Of a DNA stretch of 64,000 nucleotides, positions 58,172 to 64,000 are shown one piece after another. The position numbers were made by a program, and so were the translations under genes. Source of the stretch: Rhizophagus clarus (lineage: Eukaryota > Glomeromycota > Glomeromycetes > Glomerales > Glomeraceae); the NCBI GenBank assembly GCA_015698045.1, contig BLAL01000019.1, forward strand, positions 64,501 to 128,500, read 5' to 3'. Numbering within the stretch: the first letter of the stretch is position 1; each line of letters starts with the position of its first letter. The notes under the pieces were generated by a model. The model saw only the letters and a list, made by a program, of their open reading frames with translations. It made no database searches and was not told the DNA's origin.

Positions 58172-60537
58172 GAGTAAATTTATTTAACGCACCCTGCGTT
58201 ATAACGCACCCCCTATCATGTGATAAATTTTATTGGTTGTGATTTAATTTAGATTATCGTTAAGAATTAAAATAATTGGCTAAAATTTATTATATAAAAA
58301 AAATAACAAAATTTATATATTAAACTGACTTTATTCCTTTAAACCCTGTTTATCAAAGGTAATATTTTTTACAATTATTTATCTTTAATATAACTAGTAA
58401 TGATAATAATGATACAAAAAAGAGAAACCTAACAATTATGATAATAAGAGAGAGAAATAATGGAAATAATATTAGAAACAAATAATTGGAGATAACGAAG
58501 ATGATAGGAGACAAAAGATATAGTAAAAAAAAAAGAAAGATAGTGAAAAAAAGAGGGAAAGAATGCGAAAATAAAAGGAACAGGATCGAAAACAAAAGGA
58601 AATAGGGACAAAATGAAAAGGAATAGAAATGAAAATAAAAAGATAATGGGAGGGGCAAAAAAAAGAAAAGATGACAAGAAGGGGACAAAAAAATGAAAGG
58701 ATGACAAAAGAAAGATGAACAAAATGAAAGGATGATGAAAAACGAAGAGATAATAAGAAAGGAATGAAAAGATGAAAAGATGATGAGGAGAAATGAAAAG
58801 ATGACAAGAATAAAACAATGATAAAAACAAAACAATGATAAGAACGAAATGATAAGGATGAAATGATAATTGATGATGAGAACGAAATGATAATTGATGG
58901 TGAAGATGAAACAATAATTGGTGATGAGAATGGATGAAACAATAATCAATGATAAGGACAGACAAAACGATAATTGATGATAAGGACGAAATGATAATTG
59001 ATGATGAAGACGAAATGATGATTGATGAGGATGAAACAATGATGAGGACAAAATGGTGATAAGGATAAAACGATCATGAGAATGAAAGGAAAAAGGAGCA
59101 ATAATGAAAAAGAAGAAAGTGAATGAAAACAAAAAGAAAAGGGAATAAATTAACGAAAAATAAACCATAAAAAAAAAAATAGTTAGTAAAAATGAAATAT
59201 GAAAACGAAATTAAAAAAAAAGATAAGAAAAAATACCATACCTTGTTCGCAAAACTAAGATTTAAAAAAAAAAAAGGAGGCAAAATGATGATGGTGAAAT
59301 GAAATCGATGATGATGATGAAATGAAATTGATGATGAGGATGAAATGATAATTAATGATAAAGACGAAATGATAATTAGTGATCAGGATGGATGTATGAA
59401 ACAATAATCGATGATAAGGACGAACAAAATGATGATTGATGATAAAGACGAAATGATAATTGATGATGAAGACGAAACGATGATTGATGAGGATGAAACA
59501 ACGATGAGGACAAAATGATAATAGGGATGAAACGATCATGAGAATGAAAGGAAAAAGAAGCGATAATGAAAAAGAAGAAAGTGAATGAAAATGAAAGAAA
59601 AGGGGAATAAATTAACAAAAGATAAACCATAAAAAGAAGAAAAAATAGTTAGTAAAAATGAAATATGAAAACGAAATTGAAAAAAAAGATAAGAAAAATG
59701 TCATACCTTGTTCGCAAAACTAAGACCTAAAAAAAAAGGAGGCGAAATGATGATGATGAAATGAAATCGATGATGAGGATAAAATGATAATTAATGATAA
59801 AGACGAAATGATGAGAACAGATGTATGAAACAATAATCGATAATAAGGACAGACAAAAAGATAATTGATGATAAGGATGAAATAATAATTGATGATGAAG
59901 ACGAAATGATAATTGATAAGGATGAAACAACGATGAGGACAAAATGGTGATAAGGATGAAACGATTATGAGAATGAAAGGAAAAAGGAGCGATAATGAAA
60001 AAGAAGAAAGTGAATGAAAACAAAAAGAAAAGGAGAATAAATTAACGAAAGATAAACCATAAAAAGAAGAAAAAATAGTTAATAAAAATGAAATATGAAA
60101 ACAAAATTAAAAAAAGACAAGAAAAAAATGCCATATCTGGAACACCCTCAGAGACATCTGGAAATGAAAAGGTAAAGGTTGTTTCTTTTTTTTCGTTAAT
60201 CTCATTTAAGAACATTTCCTAACGTCCCTCCATTGTCTTTTTTTTTTATAGAAGCACCTCTGGAGACTTCTGGAGACAAAAAGGTAGGGTTTATTTCTTT
60301 TTTTCGTTAATTTTGTTTAACATTTCTAACGTTTTTTTATTGTTTTTTTTTATAGGAACGCCTCTTGGGTTTTTTTATTGTTTTTTTTATAGGAACGCCT
60401 CTTGGAGACAAAATAAAATAATGAAAAGTTGCAACGCGCTTAACGGCTTAAAATTATTTTATAAATAAAATAAAAATAATTAAACACGTGATAAGGGAGT
60501 GCGTTATAACGCAGGGGTGTGTTAAATAAATTATTCC
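58172..60537. mobile_element. MULE-like non-autonomous element, 2.37 kb, 9-bp target duplication
   Basis: It is flanked by TATATAAAA at 58,163-58,171 and 60,538-60,546. TIRs of about 50 bp share AATTTATTTAAC, then (G/A)CACC, a perfect palindrome GCGTTATAACGC, GCAC and a CACGTG/CATGTG box. The interior (58,380-60,120) is an almost pure purine plus strand with three tandem copies of about 500-650 bp. Each copy holds GATGATGA(A/T)GACGAAATGA repeats and the last two are preceded by TACCTTGTTCGCAAAACTAA. Nine-base duplications suit Mutator-like elements (inference). No transposase is present; the minus frames here are Phe/Ser low complexity. Confidence 0.85.
60130..60420 (+). repeat. Duplicated exon-intron-like units near the right TIR
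   Basis: Short segments such as CACCTCTGGAGACTTCTGGA-GACAAAAAG are followed by GTAGGG/GTAAAG donors, T-rich introns of about 80 bp with CTAACGT, and TTTTTTATAG acceptors. This pattern recurs about three times, as if a mini-exon with its intron had been duplicated within the element. Confidence 0.5.
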
Positions 60538-60547
60538 TATATAAAAT

Positions 60548-62860
60548 TATATATTAAAAAACTATTTTATATACTAAATTAACTAGTATATTTTTAATAA
60601 TTATCCTATAAATTTCTTTTTTATTGCAATTTTAAATATCAATCACTGTGCATGTAACCCCCTAATTTGCTTTATTATAGTTAACATAATAAAATTTTTG
60701 GCACAGCATCCTCTTCCAACATATAACACATATGTAAAGTTTAAAATCAACCAAAATTTATTTAATTGGTTAAATTAACAATTTTTGAATTTATAATTCT
60801 GGCCAAAATTTTCTTAATTCTGGCCAAAATCGTAATTCTGGCCTAAATTTAGTTAAAATTGAAAATTTCAGGCCAAATATAACACTTCATTTATACAAAA
60901 TAACTCTCAAACTAAATATGGGAAATAAAACTTCTAAATGGCCCCTAAGTGTTTATTAAAAAATTTCTTCAAATACATTTTGTTTTTCAAGTTGGATCTT
61001 AGTTAGAAGTTGATGTATTTTTTTCATTAAAAATAAAAAATTAATGCAAAAAACTTGTCATTTGTCAACCATAACAAGTATTATAAAAATTTAAATTAAA
61101 ATAGAAAATATTTTATATCATTATATAACAGATAAAAAGTTAAAATATATAAATCTAAATAATTTTTTAATATAATAAATATAATTTAAATTCATCAAAA
61201 AAAATTTTTTTGCTTTTTATTTTATTTATATAATTAAATTGTAAAATTTCTTTATTATTTTAGTTGTTTTAACTGTAAAATAAACTACCCATTAATTTCA
61301 AGAACAATTAAATATTAAAAAATATTTTTTTTACAATAAAAATCTAATATTTAAATATGATTAGACAGAAATAAATTGGTTAAAAACAATGAAAATTTTG
61401 TATTATTTTTTAGTTAAAAATAAATATATTACCCAAAAATGAGCTTAATAACGTTATTCTCCTCTTGTTTACTAATGATAAATAAAAATTTGTTATTATT
61501 TCATATTAATAAACAGAAAAATATTAGTAGATTCAATAATAACTAAAAATCTAGTTGGATAACCAGCACTATTACCTTAATAAAAGTTGTTTCTTTTGTA
61601 AATTTATGGCTAAAAATGAGATATTTATTATTAGTTAAAAATTTCTTTTTAAAATTTTATGACATAAAAAATCTTTTTTTTTTCAAAAAAACAGTTTTTT
61701 CGTATTTATACAAAAATTAATTGAAAAACTGCCCTTATAACCTTAGAAAATCTTTTTCCTCGTGCAAATTTACATATATTTTTACTATTAACATTATGTG
61801 TTTGTCCATACTTTTATAAAGATCTCAAAAAATAGTAGTTTTTAAACGTAAATTTTACGTATATGCAAAGAAAAAAAAATAATCGTAAAAATGGAAAATT
61901 AGTTTTAAAAACTGATAAAGCACATGATAATCTATGATATTACTTAATTTGTATAGGAGTTGCATATTAAAATTAATGGTTAATTATAAAATGAAGTAAC
62001 TCAATTATAGTTACACAAATTTCTTTTAATATAAAAATGATCTATATGTTACATGCGCGGTGATTGATATTGATTAATAATATTTTTTAAAATTATTTTT
62101 GACTGTTCTATTACTTATTTATTTTTTTTGAAATATTTGCTTTAAAATTAAAATAAGTAATAGAGAACCCTGAATAATATGTATATAAGTCACATTAAAA
62201 TCCAATTTTAAACTCTGCTAAGCAAAATTTTATTATAATATCAAAAATTTTATATTGCTAAGCAATTTATTTTATAATATATATAAAAATTTTTATAAAT
62301 AACTTCTAAATTTATATTTATAGTATAATTTATTATAAAAATTAAAATACAAATAAATTTTAATCTGATAAATAACTTAATTTAAATACCAAAAATATTA
62401 AAAAATTTAAAAATTAATACTATTATAAAAATACTAATCTTTTAATAAATATTATACCTAAAGTTATAAAAAATAAGGCACAATTATTTTTAATCATTTT
62501 GAACAATTTTACTTAAGTACAAGAAGTTGATTTCATTTAAATAAAATAGTAAAATTATACATATAGGCAACATTGGAAGTGCTGGGGTCAAATTTCCAAA
62601 TAGGTATAAATAGTGTAAGCCCCTCCCAGCTTATTTTCTGATATACGAAATTTATGTAATCTTTTTTAAACCCCAAATTTATTTGCAAGACCAGGAAATA
62701 TATCGAAATACGATATTGAATTTAAGATTTAAATCAGGCTGGGACATAAATTTTGTTAACATATCCTTTTACCCATTTTTTTAGTTTTCAAGTTAAAGGA
62801 GATCACCATCTTTGTTAATGCGCTGATCTGATTTTAATCCCAAATAATATAACGAAAAAA
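60548..62860. other. AT-rich gene-free DNA
   Basis: No ORF is supported. Three tandem AATTCTGGCC(A/T)AAAT words lie at 60,797-60,850. The remainder is homopolymer-rich with no recognised element. Confidence 0.45.
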
Positions 62861-63018
62861 GTATGCTATATTGCTTGGGTTTAAAAAAGGGCAAGAACAT
62901 CGAGGACTGAAGTATCTGAGCGTGCTCGCAGGCTGTAAATGCAAGCCTATTTTGCATATCAGATTTTATGTTATCCTAGAATTAATTCTAAAGCTGATTT
63001 ATGAGCGTAAACAAAATA

Positions 63019-63058
63019 AAAAATTTACACCTAAGCATGTCTTAGGTGCAAATTTTTT
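63019..63058. repeat. Hairpin-forming inverted repeat
   Basis: AAATTTACACCTAAG and CTTAGGTGCAAATTTT are near-perfect inverted arms around a CATGT loop. This may be the end of a foldback element or a terminator-like hairpin; no gene is adjacent. Confidence 0.5.
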
Positions 63059-63179
63059 TGTATTTGAAAATAAAATTAAAAGGATATTAACCATATTCTA
63101 GTATACCATTACTTTTGATATGCAGGAAGCTATTCTGGAGCCAATTTTTTCAAATAAGCATTAAGAAAAAAATTCGGGT

Positions 63180-63400
63180 TAGGTATAAAAAAAAATTCAC
63201 CAAGATAAGTCTCACCTATAGGTATAAAAAAAAATTCACCTGGCTAAGTTTCACCTTTAAATTATATCAAATAGTGTACACAGAAACTCTGCGGAACATC
63301 GAAAATGCAGGGCAGAGCATGTACACAAAATAGGTTTAAGAACTCTGCGGAGTATCAAAGATGTGAAGCAGAGCATGTATACAAGAAAGGTTGGACTATT
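63180..63400. repeat. Two short tandem duplications
   Basis: A 40-bp unit GGTATAAAAAAAAATTCACC + (A/T)(A/G)G(A/C)TAAGT(C/T)TCACCT occurs twice at 63,182-63,260. A roughly 70-bp unit with AACTCTGCGGA and GCAGAGCATGTA(C/T)ACA(A/C)(A/G)A occurs twice at 63,280-63,390. Confidence 0.6.
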
Positions 63401-63833
63401 ATACTTCCTGATATATACCCAAGGCTCTGTCTCGAAGCCTATTAATATATTGGGTTACATAATATCCGCTAGCACGTTTTCTACAAAGACCAGATTTAGA
63501 ACTAGTCAGTTTGCCACATACACTACAAGGAAAACGCTTCCTAGTTTTTCAATGTTCATGGCACCCTTCAGACTGACGGCAGGTACGCCCACAGACACCT
63601 CCAGTTCTGAGTAAATAGTTGCAATAATATTCACTTATCATGGTAGTAAGAAATAAATATTTTATTTTAAATTAAAGTTTTCATAATATTAATACAAGCA
63701 CCGGAGTTGCAACCCCTGGGGTTTGAAAAATTAGAATACATATAATCGTATACTCTGAATAAATAATTATTTTTAAACAAAAGTTTTTTGTACTATTAAT
63801 TCAAACAACTGAATACATACTCATATAATTAAA

Positions 63834-64000
63834 ATGATTCTGCTTTGTTCTCGTTGTGGTAAAGATAATTTTAAAAAGTCTCGTGATCGAACAAATCATC
63901 TAAATAGGAAGCATAAATGTAAACCCAGAAATATTCAAAAAGATCGAATAAATGAGCCAGTTTCCGTTACTAAATCAGATGTAGTCCCATCTTCTAGTCA
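63834..64000 (+). CDS. C2H2 zinc-finger protein, N-terminal part (runs off right edge)
   Basis: From ATG 63,834 the frame is open to the window edge (55 codons). It starts with a single zinc finger, CSRCGKDNFKKSRDRTNHL then NRKHKC (C-x2-C-x13-H-x4-H), followed by a basic KPRNIQKDR and a Ser/Val-rich stretch. An N-terminal single finger of this kind heads many Rhizophagus proteins. A nucleic-acid-binding role is likely. The rest of the protein is outside the window. Confidence 0.6.
   Translation, partial: MILLCSRCGKDNFKKSRDRTNHLNRKHKCKPRNIQKDRINEPVSVTKSDVVPSSS

Noticed and set aside
58353..60023. Minus-strand Ser/Phe/His-rich ORFs
   Set aside because: These are pyrimidine-strand translations of a purine repeat inside a transposon; they differ between the three tandem copies and have no domain.
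1..64000. tRNA, rRNA or other structured RNA genes
   Set aside because: I looked for tRNA-like arms and rRNA-like conserved blocks and found none that hold up.

Overview
The window looks like nuclear DNA of an arbuscular mycorrhizal fungus of the Rhizophagus type (Glomeromycotina). The base composition is very AT-rich. The genes carry short introns of about 50-120 nt with GTAAGT/GTATGT-like donors, CTAAC-like branch points and T-rich acceptors. There is a dense load of DNA transposons, a Ty3/Gypsy element and a LINE. The accessory gene families present (Crinkler-like NTPase-nuclease, RTC4-like, Uma2-like nuclease, RING, origin-binding-protein-like) are ones expanded in that lineage. The organism call is inference; no rRNA, tRNA or species marker was found.

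Layout. 1-8,935: one minus-strand gene of the replication-origin-binding-protein-like family, broken into four pieces by three transposon insertions (348-1,865; about 2,811-5,879; 6,229-8,359) and probably cut at its 5' side by a fourth (about 8,936-10,995). The first and fourth insertions carry related 80-codon exons, each followed by an array of a 16-bp dyad word. 10,960-14,483: a five-exon Plavaka/CACTA-like transposase gene. 14,500-17,700: gene-free DNA made of ATATCGTGACGATAT-type repeats and minisatellites. 17,730-29,107: a complete but decayed Ty3/Gypsy retrotransposon on the minus strand, whose pol carries a thymidylate-kinase-like P-loop domain between RNase H and integrase. This is the most unusual feature of the window. 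29,108-30,420: repeats. 30,424-38,472: accessory genes (RING protein, intact Uma2-like nuclease, broken RTC4-like gene, frameshifted Crinkler-like gene).

39,260-45,063: a compact island of conserved genes: class B J-protein with a heat-shock element, TMEM256/DUF423 protein, mitochondrial ribosomal protein uL10m, PXMP4-like peroxisomal membrane protein and a SAM-dependent methyltransferase. Their exon phases join cleanly, so the assembly is good there. 46,810-56,830: a decayed LINE (ORF1, AP endonuclease, RT, RNase H, zinc knuckle, poly(A)). It is itself interrupted by a solo LTR of the Gypsy family (48,136-48,953) and a 542-bp MITE (53,501-54,042). 58,172-60,537: a MULE-like non-autonomous element with 9-bp target duplications and a long purine-rich interior. 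60,540-63,830: AT-rich DNA with small repeats. 63,834 to the edge: start of a C2H2 zinc-finger gene.

The conserved genes act in separate housekeeping pathways (protein folding, mitochondrial translation, peroxisome membrane) and do not form one pathway. The rest of the window records repeated transposon insertion, with decay of the Gypsy copy dominated by C-to-T and G-to-A transitions.
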